Positions 34,064-43,758 of a stretch of DNA of 64,000 nt are shown here, in pieces. Numbering within the stretch: position 1 is the stretch's first letter; each line of letters opens with the position of its first letter. A program made the position numbers and the translations under genes. A model generated the notes under the pieces. It ran no database searches. It saw only the letters and a list, made by a program, of their open reading frames with translations, and had not been told where the DNA came from. Source of the stretch: Lachnospira rogosae (GTDB taxonomy: Bacteria; Bacillota; Clostridia; Lachnospirales; Lachnospiraceae); contig NZ_JBBMER010000003.1 of assembly GCF_040096455.1 (NCBI RefSeq), positions 310,001 through 374,000 of the forward strand, in the 5' to 3' direction.

Positions 34064-35782
34064 ATGTATAATAATGAAGATAACGATTATATGAACAATA
34101 ATTCTGATAATAATTCTAGGAATTATGAGAATGTAGAGCCTGATAATAATCAGAGTACAGGAACAACTGGATATACAACATACAGCCATAACACAGGTTA
34201 TAATCAGAACAGTGCAGGTGGTGCTGGTATGAATAATGGACAGAACCAGTATTCTAACGGAAGTAATAATTATGGCTATAATGGTTATGGATATAATCAG
34301 GGTGGTATGAATAATTCACAGTATGGTGCTAATACATCATACAATAGCACAGGAACTAATGCCGGATATAATAACACAGCATATAATAATGGTGCTAATA
34401 CAGGCTTTCATAATGCATCAGATAACAGTAATTCAACCTATAGATATTCATATGTTAATAATAATATAGGCAGTGATCAGAATAATTCTTATAGGAATGC
34501 ACAAAGAGCAGCTAAGCAGGCTAAGAAGGAAGCAAGAAAGAAGTCATTTAACAATTGGTTTTCTAAGAATTCCACGGCTAAGAAGTATATAAGTGGTGTG
34601 CTTGCAGCAGTGGTATTTGGTGTTGTAGCTGGTTCAGCAATGTATGGAACTTATCATATTGAGAAGAAATATTTAGGTGGTAATGATACTAAGAACTATA
34701 CAATTTCAACTGTGACAAGCAATATTGATAAAGTTACAAGCGATGATATTAATGCTAATGGAGATACTAATCTTTCACAATATTCATCAATGAATGTAGA
34801 AAGTGTGGCACAGGCAGCACTTCCGGCTATGGTTGCCCTTAATGGTACAACTACAGTAAGCAGTTCATCTTCAATGTATGGCTGGGGACAGCAGCAGTAC
34901 GAGGCTTCAACAAGTGGAACTGGTATTATTGTTGGTAAGAATGATACAGAGCTTCTTATTGTAACTAATGCACATGTTGTAGATAATGTATCCAACTTAA
35001 AATGTGTATTTGTGGATGACCAGTCAGTAAGTGCAACGGTAAAGGGTTCTAAGTCAGATCAGGATATAGCAGTAGTTGCTGTATCATTATCAGATATTCC
35101 GTCTGACACAATAAGTAAAATAGCTATTGCAGAACTTGCAGATTCTGATACAATTGCAGTAGGCCAGCAGGTAGTGGCAATTGGTAATGCACTTGGAGAA
35201 GGACAGTCAGTTACTAATGGTATTATAAGTGCCCTTGACAGATCAATAACAGTTAACAATGTTACATTTTCAGGACTTATAATGACTAACGCAGCTATTA
35301 ACTCAGGTAATAGTGGTGGAGCACTTCTTAATGCAAGCGGCAAGGTAATTGCTATTAACTTTGCTAAGACATCATCAGATGGTGTTGAGGGTATGGCATA
35401 TTCAATACCTGTATCTAATGTTAAGGAACTTATAAGCTCACTTATGAGCAAGCAGACAAGACAGAAGGTAGATTCAGATAATGCTGGATATCTTGGTATT
35501 GCTGCTATAGATATAACAAGCACATATGCTTCTATGTATGGTTACCCACAGGGTATAATGGTTCGTACAGTAGCATCTGGCTCAGCAGCAGAGAAGGCAG
35601 GACTTTCAGCTTACGATATAATTGTCGGTTTTGATGACCAGTCAATATCAACAATGTCAGGCTTACAGTCACTTCTGCAGTATTATTCAGCAGGAGAGAC
35701 AGTAAAGGTTGACTACTATCATCTTGAAGGTAGTGAATATGTACTAAAGAGTGTGGAGGTTACATTAGGAAAGAAGAACTAA
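34064..35782 (+). CDS. HtrA/DegP-like membrane-anchored serine protease
   Basis: The 572-residue protein has a long Asn/Gly/Tyr-rich cytoplasmic region (about 1-150), a basic stretch, one membrane helix (about 174-198), a trypsin-like protease domain and one PDZ domain (about 480-570). The catalytic triad is complete: His in VTNAHVV (about 302), Asp in SDQDIAVV (about 333) and Ser in NSGNSGGAL (about 417). HtrA proteases degrade or refold misfolded exported proteins at the membrane. AAGGAG lies 9 bases before ATG 34064. The cytoplasmic low-complexity region is much longer than usual. A clpX-like gene follows after 30 bases. Confidence 0.92.
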   Translation: MYNNEDNDYMNNNSDNNSRNYENVEPDNNQSTGTTGYTTYSHNTGYNQNSAGGAGMNNGQNQYSNGSNNYGYNGYGYNQGGMNNSQYGANTSYNSTGTNAGYNNTAYNNGANTGFHNASDNSNSTYRYSYVNNNIGSDQNNSYRNAQRAAKQAKKEARKKSFNNWFSKNSTAKKYISGVLAAVVFGVVAGSAMYGTYHIEKKYLGGNDTKNYTISTVTSNIDKVTSDDINANGDTNLSQYSSMNVESVAQAALPAMVALNGTTTVSSSSSMYGWGQQQYEASTSGTGIIVGKNDTELLIVTNAHVVDNVSNLKCVFVDDQSVSATVKGSKSDQDIAVVAVSLSDIPSDTISKIAIAELADSDTIAVGQQVVAIGNALGEGQSVTNGIISALDRSITVNNVTFSGLIMTNAAINSGNSGGALLNASGKVIAINFAKTSSDGVEGMAYSIPVSNVKELISSLMSKQTRQKVDSDNAGYLGIAAIDITSTYASMYGYPQGIMVRTVASGSAAEKAGLSAYDIIVGFDDQSISTMSGLQSLLQYYSAGETVKVDYYHLEGSEYVLKSVEVTLGKKN

Positions 35783-35812
35783 TAAGCCTCGTAACACAGA
35801 ATTGAGGATTAA

Positions 35813-37237
35813 ATGAGTAACAACGATAATAATAATGAGAACAATACAACTGCTAACACAGATGAATACGAAAAGGTGTGTTATATATGCAGAAGGTCAG
35901 AGTCTAAGGCTGGTAAAATGATTAATATGCCAGGTGGTTTATGTGTATGTGCAGATTGTATGCAGAAGACCTTTGATACAATTAATAACAGTGATATCAA
36001 TTATGATGACCTTATGAATAATATGCCTAATATGGGAATGTTCGGCGGCTTTAATATGATGGGTAATGACATTTCCAACAGGCAGAAAGTCAAGAAAAAG
36101 AAAGAAGATAATAACAAGCCTGCAGATAAGGAAAAGGACGATACACTTGATTTGGCTAATCTTCCAGCACCTCATCAGATAAAGGCAATGTTAGATGAAT
36201 ATGTAATAGGTCAGGACTATGCCAAGAAGGTTATGTCAGTTGCTGTATACAATCATTATAAGAGAGTTGCCACAGGAACTATGGACGATATTGAGATTGA
36301 AAAGTCTAATATGCTTATGATAGGACCTACAGGAAGCGGAAAGACTTATCTTGTAAAGACACTGGCAAGACTTTTAAAAGTACCTCTTGCAATTACAGAT
36401 GCTACTTCACTTACCGAAGCTGGCTATATAGGTGATGATATAGAGAGCGTTGTATCAAAGCTTTTACAGGCAGCAGATAATGACGTGGAGAAGGCAGAAA
36501 GAGGCATTATATTTATTGATGAGATAGATAAGATTGCCAAGAAGAAAGAAACAAGAAGCCGTGATGTAAGCGGTGAATCTGTACAGCAGGGAATGTTAAA
36601 GCTTCTTGAGGGAAGTGATATAGAAGTTCCAGTAGGTGCTACAAGCAAAAATGCTATGGTTCCGCAGGTTACAGTTAACACACGCAACATATTATTTATA
36701 TGCGGTGGTGCATTTCCAGACATTGAGAATATAATAAAGGCAAGACTTAATAAGCAGTCATCAATAGGTTTTAACTCAGACCTTAAAGATAAATATGATA
36801 ATGACAAGAATATATTATCAAAGGTTGAATTAGAGGATTTAAGGGAATTTGGTATGATTCCTGAATTCTTAGGACGACTTCCTATAGTATTCTCTTTAGA
36901 GGGTCTTACAGAGGATATGCTTGTTAAGATTATGAAAGAGCCTAAGAATGCAATACTTAAGCAGTATCAGAAGTTATTAGAACTTGATGAGGTTAAGCTT
37001 GAATTTGATGATGATGCTTTAAGACAGATTGCAAAGAAAGCTATGGAAAAAGATACAGGAGCAAGAGCATTAAGGTCTATAATAGAAGAATATATGCTTG
37101 ATATAATGTATGAAATTCCTAAAGATGATAATATCGGAAGTGTCACAATAACAGCAGATTACATTGAGAAGAAGGGCACACCGCTTATTATGATGCGTGG
37201 ACAGGAAAGACTTCCAATGAATAATGCAGAAGCTTAA
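35813..37237 (+). CDS. clpX: ClpX-like AAA+ unfoldase, divergent
   Basis: The 474-residue protein is about 50 longer than usual ClpX. It has a four-cysteine zinc domain (C23, C26, C46, C49), an unusual Met/Asn then Lys-rich linker (about 60-115), and the AAA+ core with Walker A GPTGSGKT (about 171), pore loop EAGYIGDD, Walker B IIFIDEIDKI, arginine-finger region IPEFLGRLP and sensor 2 GARALRSI. The ClpP-docking IGF loop is present (SSIGFNSD, about 317). The substrate-binding RKH loop is absent: the segment reads GATSKNAMVPQ instead. No tig or clpP is adjacent. It is therefore probably a second ClpX with different substrates. Confidence 0.85.
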   Translation: MSNNDNNNENNTTANTDEYEKVCYICRRSESKAGKMINMPGGLCVCADCMQKTFDTINNSDINYDDLMNNMPNMGMFGGFNMMGNDISNRQKVKKKKEDNNKPADKEKDDTLDLANLPAPHQIKAMLDEYVIGQDYAKKVMSVAVYNHYKRVATGTMDDIEIEKSNMLMIGPTGSGKTYLVKTLARLLKVPLAITDATSLTEAGYIGDDIESVVSKLLQAADNDVEKAERGIIFIDEIDKIAKKKETRSRDVSGESVQQGMLKLLEGSDIEVPVGATSKNAMVPQVTVNTRNILFICGGAFPDIENIIKARLNKQSSIGFNSDLKDKYDNDKNILSKVELEDLREFGMIPEFLGRLPIVFSLEGLTEDMLVKIMKEPKNAILKQYQKLLELDEVKLEFDDDALRQIAKKAMEKDTGARALRSIIEEYMLDIMYEIPKDDNIGSVTITADYIEKKGTPLIMMRGQERLPMNNAEA

Positions 37238-37359
37238 TGCTGTCAGTTTCACAAGCCATTATGCACAAGATATTCTGCTGATGTTATTTTGCAGAAGTTA
37301 TTATGTATATGTCAGTATGTCAGTATATTAGTATTATTATAAAATATTAATCATATAAT

Positions 37360-37391
37360 GTCCTTAAAGATTATCTTTAAGGACATTTTTT
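37360..37391 (+). terminator. Terminator after the clpX-like gene
   Basis: GTCCTTAAAGA at 37360-37370 and TCTTTAAGGAC at 37374-37384 form an 11-bp stem with a 3-base loop, followed by ATTTTTT. The first in-frame ATG of the subtilase gene begins directly at the end of the T-run. Confidence 0.85.
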
Positions 37392-39092
37392 ATGCCTTTA
37401 TGCAGTGAAATGATAACAGATGAGGATATATATGATTATATAGTTGTCAATCTTCCGGGAATTAATAAGATGCTTCAAAGCAACCCTGATGTATGTATAC
37501 AGAAGGTTGATGACCAATGGCTTGTTGCACATAGCAGGCTTCCGGATGACAGGGATTTTAATATAAGTGACTTGGGATATTATACAATTCCCAAGTTGTA
37601 TGGGCTTATGGATACATCAAGCATTGATGCGGTAAATGCCACCAACATAACAAGCCAGCCTTTTTTAAATTCAAAAGGGCAGGGTGTTATCGTGGGGATA
37701 ATAGACACAGGAATTGATTATCTTAGTGAGAACTTCTGTGATACGGCTGGTAATACGCGTATTATGGCTATATGGGATCAGACCCTTGAGTACAGGCAGA
37801 ATTTATATGTTAATTATGGTCGTATATATGAACAGGCAGAGATTAATACAGCACTTGAAGCATACCGCAATGGACTAAATCCTTACGATTATGTGGGAAC
37901 AACCGATATTACAGGGCACGGAACATTTATGGCTGGAGTAATTGCTTCAAGAAAAATTGATGATTACATAGGTGTTGCACCAGAGGCAAGCATAGTATGT
38001 GTAAAATTAAAAAATGCAAAGAAATATTTAAGGGATTACTTCTACATAAGGGATGATGCAGTGTGTTTTGAGGAAACGGATATTATGCTTGCCGCAAGAT
38101 TTCTAAAGGATTATGCCGGGTTAAAGAAAATGCCTCTTGTCATATATATGGGACTGGGTAGTGGTCTGGGCTCAAGAACAGGCGGAAGTCCTTTATCAAA
38201 TGTTCTTGATTCACTTACAATGCACGTTAATACATGTGTTGTTGTTCCTGCTGGCAATGAGGCAGTCAAAAGGACACATTTTAGCGGTTACGCTTCTGTT
38301 GTTCCTGAATATAAGGAAATGGAGATAAATGTTGAGAGGCGTGGAAAAGGCTTTGTGCTTGAAATATGGGCAAAAAGTCTTGATGTACTGTCGGTATCAA
38401 TAATATCACCGACAGGCGAGATTATTCCAAGAATACCAGCAAGGATAGGCTCAAGTACACAATATTCATTTCTTTTGGAGAATTCAAGGATATATGTTGA
38501 TTACCAGATTACAGAAACTGTTGCAGGGCAGGAAGTTATATTTATGAGATTTGAACGTCCGGCAGAGGGACTGTGGAAGATAGATGTATACAGTCTTACT
38601 AATCTTCCTGGATATTTTAATGCGTGGATAACTTTAAAAGAGCTTATGGACTGTGATGCCTATTTTCTTAATTCAGATGCTGATGTAACGCTTGTAGAGC
38701 CTGCCAGCGGTTTAAGGCTTATTACTGTTGGTGCATATAATCATAATACCAACGGAAGCGACGTGAACAGCAGCAGGGGTTATACGGCGGATAACAGGGT
38801 TAAGCCTGATATAGCAGCACCAGGAGTTAATGTGTATGGTGTTGGAGGCGTAAGAGGCTATACAGTTAGATCAGGAACAAGCATTGCTGCGGCACACGTT
38901 GCAGGGGCAGCGGCATTATTTTTTAGCTGGGGAGTTACTAACAATAACAGATCAGTTATAAGTAATAGCGAGATTAAGTCATATATAATAAGGGGAGCAG
39001 ACCGACCGGGGGATATTGCTTATCCAAATGTTGAATATGGCTATGGCAGATTGAATATAGCAGGTGCATTTGACCAGATGAGGATAAGTTAA
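37392..39092 (+). CDS. Csp-like S8 family serine protease
   Basis: The 566-residue protein lacks a signal peptide. It has an N-terminal prodomain-like segment (about 1-75) and a subtilisin fold with Asp in IIDTGIDYL (about 104), His in GHGTFMAGV (about 176), oxyanion Asn in PAGNEA (about 289) and Ser in GTSIAAAHVAGAA (about 497). A beta-rich insert (about 310-430) separates Asn from Ser, as in the jelly-roll domain of clostridial Csp proteases that activate the spore cortex hydrolase SleC. All catalytic residues are intact, unlike the CspA and CspC pseudoproteases. The start is uncertain: ATG 37392 has no ribosome site, and ATG 37410 has only a weak one. Confidence 0.85.
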   Translation: MPLCSEMITDEDIYDYIVVNLPGINKMLQSNPDVCIQKVDDQWLVAHSRLPDDRDFNISDLGYYTIPKLYGLMDTSSIDAVNATNITSQPFLNSKGQGVIVGIIDTGIDYLSENFCDTAGNTRIMAIWDQTLEYRQNLYVNYGRIYEQAEINTALEAYRNGLNPYDYVGTTDITGHGTFMAGVIASRKIDDYIGVAPEASIVCVKLKNAKKYLRDYFYIRDDAVCFEETDIMLAARFLKDYAGLKKMPLVIYMGLGSGLGSRTGGSPLSNVLDSLTMHVNTCVVVPAGNEAVKRTHFSGYASVVPEYKEMEINVERRGKGFVLEIWAKSLDVLSVSIISPTGEIIPRIPARIGSSTQYSFLLENSRIYVDYQITETVAGQEVIFMRFERPAEGLWKIDVYSLTNLPGYFNAWITLKELMDCDAYFLNSDADVTLVEPASGLRLITVGAYNHNTNGSDVNSSRGYTADNRVKPDIAAPGVNVYGVGGVRGYTVRSGTSIAAAHVAGAAALFFSWGVTNNNRSVISNSEIKSYIIRGADRPGDIAYPNVEYGYGRLNIAGAFDQMRIS

Positions 39093-39268
39093 TAAAAGCT
39101 TAAGGCTTAGCTTATTGTAATTATTAAGTACATATGATAAAGTGATTATGTATGCGGATATATTGTAAGGAATTGCAGGGTGATGTAACAATGAAGCAAT
39201 TAATTGGCATATGTAAGGGAAGTATCCCTGACACCTATATAAGAATTATAAAGGACAGGTATTTAACG

Positions 39269-40081
39269 ATGAAATATAAAGCGATTGCACTCGATCTTGA
39301 CGGAACACTCACAGACCATAATAAGAAGCTTCCGGAGGCTAATAAGGAGGCTGTATGGGCTGCAATTGATAAAGATGTTACAGTTATATTGGCTTCGGGA
39401 CGTCCATTATTTGGGATAACACCGATAGCAGATGAGCTTGAGTTAGATAAGAGAGGCGGATATATATTAGCTTACAATGGTGGTGAGATAATTAACTGCC
39501 TGAATGGAGATGTAATTGTAAGCCACGAGCTTCCAAGGCAGTGTATAGACGATATATGTGATTATGCAAGAGCTAATGATGTGTATGCACTTACATATTC
39601 GGACGGAAAGATAGCAGCAGAGAGTGATGATGATGAGTATGTGTTAAAAGAAGCATTTTGCAATAATACAACAATAATTAAGACAGATGATTTAAAGAAA
39701 TATGTAGATTATCCAGTTAATAAGTTCCTTGTTGTAGGAAGACACGATAAGCTTGTGCCAGTGCAGGAAGCTTTATTAGAGCATTATTCTGACGTGCTTG
39801 ATGCATTTTATTCAGAAGATTATTTCCTTGAGGTAGTACCAAAGGGGGTTGCCAAAGATAAATCATTACAGCAGTTATTAGGTAAGCTGTCTATCAAAGA
39901 AGATGAGCTTATAGCCTGTGGAGATGGAATGAATGATATACCAATGTTAAAGATAGCAGGTGTTGCGGCTGTTATGGATAATGCGTATGAAGAAGTGAAA
40001 AAGTATGCAGACTATATCGCACCATCTAATGATGAATCGGGAGTTGCCGATATAATTAAAAGATTTATATTAAATGCTTAG
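39269..40081 (+). CDS. Cof-type HAD phosphatase
   Basis: The 270-residue protein has HAD motif I LDLDGTLTDHN, motif II ASGRP, the motif III lysine in PKGVAKDKSL and motif IV CGDGMNDIPML. The C2-type cap lies between motifs II and III, as in Cof/YidA sugar-phosphate phosphatases. ATG 39269 gives the family's usual length and has AAGGACAGG upstream. In-frame starts further up (39191, 39152) would add 26 to 39 residues with no family match. The substrate is not predictable. Confidence 0.87.
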   Translation: MKYKAIALDLDGTLTDHNKKLPEANKEAVWAAIDKDVTVILASGRPLFGITPIADELELDKRGGYILAYNGGEIINCLNGDVIVSHELPRQCIDDICDYARANDVYALTYSDGKIAAESDDDEYVLKEAFCNNTTIIKTDDLKKYVDYPVNKFLVVGRHDKLVPVQEALLEHYSDVLDAFYSEDYFLEVVPKGVAKDKSLQQLLGKLSIKEDELIACGDGMNDIPMLKIAGVAAVMDNAYEEVKKYADYIAPSNDESGVADIIKRFILNA

Positions 40082-40116
40082 AGTGATTAAGTGATAAATA
40101 ATTATGGAGATTGACA

Positions 40117-40875
40117 ATGGGAAGAGATAATGTTCAGAATGAAGAAATAGAAATTGATATTGGACATATTTTATCTATATTATGGGATAAGATAATGGTT
40201 ATTATTGCAACAGGCATAATAGTGGGACTTGGTGCATTTCTTGTGGCAAAGTTTTTTATAACACCACAGTATGAGTCAGAAACCAAGCTGTATGTATTAA
40301 ACAGAGCTAACGACAGTGCGACTACTTTATCAGATGTCCAGTTATCTACACAGCTTACGAAAGATTATAAGATACTTGTAACAAGTGCTCCGGTTATGAA
40401 TGAAGTTATCAAGGAATTAAAGCTTGATATGAAAGCCTCACAGCTTGCTTCAAGCATATCTGTTGATACACCTTCGGATACACGTGTATTGCAGATAACA
40501 GTTGTTAGTGATGATCCTTATCAGGCTAAGAAGATAGCTGACTGCGTGGCTAAAGTATCATCACAGAAGATATGTGATATTATGAAGATTGAACAGGTAA
40601 ATGTTATTGAGGAAGGCTCATTATCAGAGATACCAGCATTTGCTGTTGTCCAGAAATGGACAATTATAGGTGCTCTTGCAGGTATTGTGCTGTCAGCGGC
40701 GGTTATAGTAATAAAGTCAATGTTAGATGATACTGTAAAGACTACAGAAGATGTGGAGAAATATTTTGACCTCAGTACACTTGCAGTTATTCCAATTTCA
40801 GAAGAAATGGATGATGGCTTGCCAAAGAACAAGAAAAAGAGCAGGAAGAACAAAAAGAACAAGAATAAAAAGTAA
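40117..40875 (+). CDS. Wzz-family tyrosine kinase modulator (CpsC/YveK-like)
   Basis: The 252-residue membrane protein has a Wzz domain between two helices (about 25-47 and 185-207) and a strongly basic C-terminal tail (KNKKKSRKNKKNKNKK). CpsC-type proteins recruit and activate the separate tyrosine kinase CpsD and set polysaccharide chain length. GGAGA lies 6 bases before ATG 40117. The kinase gene follows after 20 bases. No glycosyltransferases or polymerase are adjacent. Confidence 0.87.
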   Translation: MGRDNVQNEEIEIDIGHILSILWDKIMVIIATGIIVGLGAFLVAKFFITPQYESETKLYVLNRANDSATTLSDVQLSTQLTKDYKILVTSAPVMNEVIKELKLDMKASQLASSISVDTPSDTRVLQITVVSDDPYQAKKIADCVAKVSSQKICDIMKIEQVNVIEEGSLSEIPAFAVVQKWTIIGALAGIVLSAAVIVIKSMLDDTVKTTEDVEKYFDLSTLAVIPISEEMDDGLPKNKKKSRKNKKNKNKK

Positions 40876-40895
40876 AAGTCAGGTGAAAAGATAAT

Positions 40896-41594
40896 ATGCA
40901 GACTATCAATATAGAACGATTAAGAAAGCTTGATTACAGGGCTAATGAGGCATATAAGAATTTAAGAACGAATATCCAGCTTTGCGGTTCGGATATCAAG
41001 GTTATTATGCTCACAAGTACGACACCGGGAGAAGGTAAATCTACTGTATCATTTAATCTTGCGGTATCACTTGCAGAAGCAGGCAAGAAGGTTATATTTA
41101 TTGATGCGGATTTAAGAAAGTCGGTGCTTGTAGGACGTTATAAGATTAATACGTCTGTTAAGGGACTTACACATTTCTTATCAGGAATTAATAAATTTGA
41201 AGAAGTTATGTATGCAACTAATGTTGAGAATTTTAATGTAGTATTTTCTGGTCCGGTGCCACCTAATCCTACAGAGCTTCTTGGCAATAAGGTGTTTAAG
41301 ACACTTATAAAAGTATTAAGGGATTTGTATGATTATATAATAATTGATACACCACCTATAGGAAGTGTAATAGACAGTGCCATAGTGGCACAGGAGTGTG
41401 ACGGAGTTGCCTATGTAATGGCGGCTAATGATGTAAGCTACAAATACGCCCAGAAGGGTCTGGAGCAGATTAAAAAGACAGACTGCAAGCTTCTTGGAGT
41501 GGTACTTAATAAGGTCGATATGGACGATAACAAATACTATGGTAAGTATTATGGCAAATACTATGGCAAGTATGGAGAACATGCCAATAAATAG
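40896..41594 (+). CDS. Bacterial tyrosine kinase (CpsD/YwqD-like)
   Basis: The 232-residue BY-kinase has Walker A TTPGEGKST, Walker A' VIFIDADLR and Walker B YIIIDTPP. It ends in a tyrosine cluster, YYGKYYGKYYGKYG, the site of autophosphorylation between subunits. The cluster is encoded by tandem near-identical 12-base units. Together with the upstream CpsC it controls export or assembly of a surface polysaccharide. A ribosome site (CAGGTGAAAAG) precedes the ATG. Confidence 0.9.
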   Translation: MQTINIERLRKLDYRANEAYKNLRTNIQLCGSDIKVIMLTSTTPGEGKSTVSFNLAVSLAEAGKKVIFIDADLRKSVLVGRYKINTSVKGLTHFLSGINKFEEVMYATNVENFNVVFSGPVPPNPTELLGNKVFKTLIKVLRDLYDYIIIDTPPIGSVIDSAIVAQECDGVAYVMAANDVSYKYAQKGLEQIKKTDCKLLGVVLNKVDMDDNKYYGKYYGKYYGKYGEHANK

Positions 41595-41674
41595 GTGGCT
41601 GGTTATGTCGTAAATAACATATAATATTATAAACAGCTAATTGACATATTAACTTAATAACTATTTAAAAGGTC

Positions 41675-41717
41675 AAAAAGGCTTCGCATTACGATATACA
41701 TAATGTGAAGCCTTTTT
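41675..41717. terminator. Bidirectional terminator between cpsD and the LCP gene
   Basis: AAAAAGGCTTCGCATTA at 41675-41691 pairs with TAATGTGAAGCCTTTTT at 41701-41717 around a 9-base loop (one G-T pair). A and T tracts on both sides suit the two converging genes. Confidence 0.9.
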
Positions 41718-41781
41718 CTAATACTTGATAGTATTTTGTTAATAGTGTTTTATTAATAGTATTTTGAGCAATATTTTATAG

Positions 41782-43758
41782 TTAATTAGCTGCAGCCTGA
41801 TTAGCATTGGAATTGCTATCTGCCTGGGCAGGGGCGGCAGCCGCCTGTGTAGGAGCTGTTGTAGCTTCTGTCTTATTGCCGTTACTGCCGGTATTATTGC
41901 TGTTATTATTATTATTACTGTTATTGTTATTACTGTTGTTGTTGTTACTGTTGTTGTTGTTATTGTTATTGCTATTGTTATCAGGAGCAGGGGTCTGTGT
42001 AGGAGCTGCTGTAGTTGTTGCTGCTTCTGTAGGTGCGGCAGTTGCTTTAGTTGTAGTCTGCTGCTGCTTAGTTGTTGATGAACTCTTAGTTGATGTGGCA
42101 GCAGAAGTTTCTTCTTTGTTAGTGCTTGATGATTTTGAAGTATTAGGTAAAGACATCAAACCAGTTGGGTTAGAAACCTTGCTGATCTCTTCGTCATAAT
42201 ATTCCTGTGCATCGAATATATCACCATTAATTATCTTCTTGGCAAGCTGTCTGGCAATATCAACATCAGCCTGATAAAGAAGTGATACAGAACGATAAGA
42301 ACCGAAATGCTGGCATAGTCTGCTGTCAGGTTCTGCACCTGTGCTGTATGTCTGTATATTCCATGAACGGCTGTTGGCAAGCTGCCCTTTTACAAGTGAT
42401 GTAATATCTGATACAGGCATATTAGTGTAGAGCATATCACCGACAGAATCAAGTAATGCACTGTACTTTGCAAGTATTGCAGGTGATGTAAGCTTATTGA
42501 TAATAGCTGTAAGGGCTGCAAGCTGGTTACGGCCTCTCTGGTAATCACCATCTAAGAAAGCATTTCTTTCACGGCAGAAAGCTAAGGTCTGTTCACCATT
42601 ACATTCATTATCACCTATTACATAGTGATATCTTGTTGGAGCTGCCTCAAGTCCATTGACAAAGTCAACAGATGAATTGATGGTTACACCACCAAGTGCA
42701 TCTACAATTGTCTCGCAGCCGGTAAAGTTAATCTTAACATAGTAATCAATATTAAGGTCATACAGATTCTGAAGGTTTAGTATAGAACCCTCTATACCCC
42801 ATTGTCCGGCGTGTGTAAGCTTATCATAGCCCTGAGCACCCGTACCAGGATTAGTAAGGTTGATATAGGCATCTCTTGGAGTAGTGATAAGAAGCACTTG
42901 TCTTGTTATTGGGTGGATGACACATAAAATGTTGACATCGCTTCGTCCTGTTGAAAGTATCTTGCCTTCTTCGTCATTACCTGATATATATATTACAAAA
43001 GGTTCTTCGTTGACCTTTTTGTCAGATTCGCTTAATTCTATAGTTCTCTTAAGTTCAATAGTTCCGACAATTCTTATTGAGTCAAGGAATTCTTCATATT
43101 CTTCATCAAATGATGACAATGTGTTGTCATTAATAAGCATAGCCTGAATATCAGTTCCAGCCTCTAATGCAGGAATGATATCTTCCCAGGTTGTATATTC
43201 CTTAGTCTTGATGTCTGCATTGTTATTAAAGTTAATCTTCTGTATGGCATCCTGATTATCATCGGCATCTACAGTAGAGTTATAACCAAATGTATATGAT
43301 AAAGTATCAGAAAGTGACTGTGCTTTATCCTTCTTTAATACAACGACATCAACGACATCTGTAATCTCCTGTACGTTATTACCATTACTGCTTATCTTAT
43401 CAAGAGTTGTGTCAACCTTTGATGTGAAAAGGAATGTGTATAAAAGTACAGCGGATAAAAGTATAGATATTACTTTTCCTATAATATGCGTCTTAGTAAA
43501 CTGTGATAAAAAGTCGTATATTGCCACAAGTACAAGAACGGCGTCAATAGCTGCGATATACTTGAGCGGAAGAATATCAAGTTTGTAAAGCTTTAATAGT
43601 GTCAATACAGTGAATACAAGCTGAACAACAACGAGTGCAATACCAATAACTGTCGCCCACGCTCTTAGCTTGTGCTTCTTCTCACTCTGGGAAAGAGTGC
43701 TCCCCTTTTTGAAGATATATTGCATATCTTCTCTGGTCTTGTCAAAGAATCCTGACAT
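41782..43758 (-). CDS. LytR-CpsA-Psr family glycopolymer transferase
   Basis: The 658-residue protein has three or four N-terminal membrane helices (about 30-115), an extracellular region, then the LCP domain (about 270-440): STGRSDVNILCVIHP, LLITTPRDAYI, GWIEG-like WGIEGSILNLQNLYDL and CRERNAFLDGDYQRGRNQ, with the conserved arginines that bind the polyprenyl pyrophosphate. LCP enzymes attach wall polymers to peptidoglycan. The tail (about 560-658) is low-complexity Thr/Ala then Asn/Ser runs. AGGAGATAA precedes the ATG. Converging with cpsCD, it may act on the same polymer. Confidence 0.9.
   Translation of the reverse strand: MSGFFDKTREDMQYIFKKGSTLSQSEKKHKLRAWATVIGIALVVVQLVFTVLTLLKLYKLDILPLKYIAAIDAVLVLVAIYDFLSQFTKTHIIGKVISILLSAVLLYTFLFTSKVDTTLDKISSNGNNVQEITDVVDVVVLKKDKAQSLSDTLSYTFGYNSTVDADDNQDAIQKINFNNNADIKTKEYTTWEDIIPALEAGTDIQAMLINDNTLSSFDEEYEEFLDSIRIVGTIELKRTIELSESDKKVNEEPFVIYISGNDEEGKILSTGRSDVNILCVIHPITRQVLLITTPRDAYINLTNPGTGAQGYDKLTHAGQWGIEGSILNLQNLYDLNIDYYVKINFTGCETIVDALGGVTINSSVDFVNGLEAAPTRYHYVIGDNECNGEQTLAFCRERNAFLDGDYQRGRNQLAALTAIINKLTSPAILAKYSALLDSVGDMLYTNMPVSDITSLVKGQLANSRSWNIQTYSTGAEPDSRLCQHFGSYRSVSLLYQADVDIARQLAKKIINGDIFDAQEYYDEEISKVSNPTGLMSLPNTSKSSSTNKEETSAATSTKSSSTTKQQQTTTKATAAPTEAATTTAAPTQTPAPDNNSNNNNNNNSNNNNSNNNNSNNNNNSNNTGSNGNKTEATTAPTQAAAAPAQADSNSNANQAAAN

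Noticed and set aside
39152..39268. Longer N-terminus for the HAD phosphatase
   Set aside because: The added residues precede the beta strand that must start the HAD fold and do not resemble any domain; the ATG at 39269 gives the normal length.
41641..41669. TTGACA as a promoter between cpsD and the LCP gene
   Set aside because: No acceptable -10 and no plus-strand gene follows; it stands before a convergent terminator.
41807..42199. Plus-strand frame with a long poly-leucine run opposite the LCP gene
   Set aside because: It is the antisense reading of the Asn/Ser-rich LCP tail; no ribosome site and no normal membrane-protein composition.
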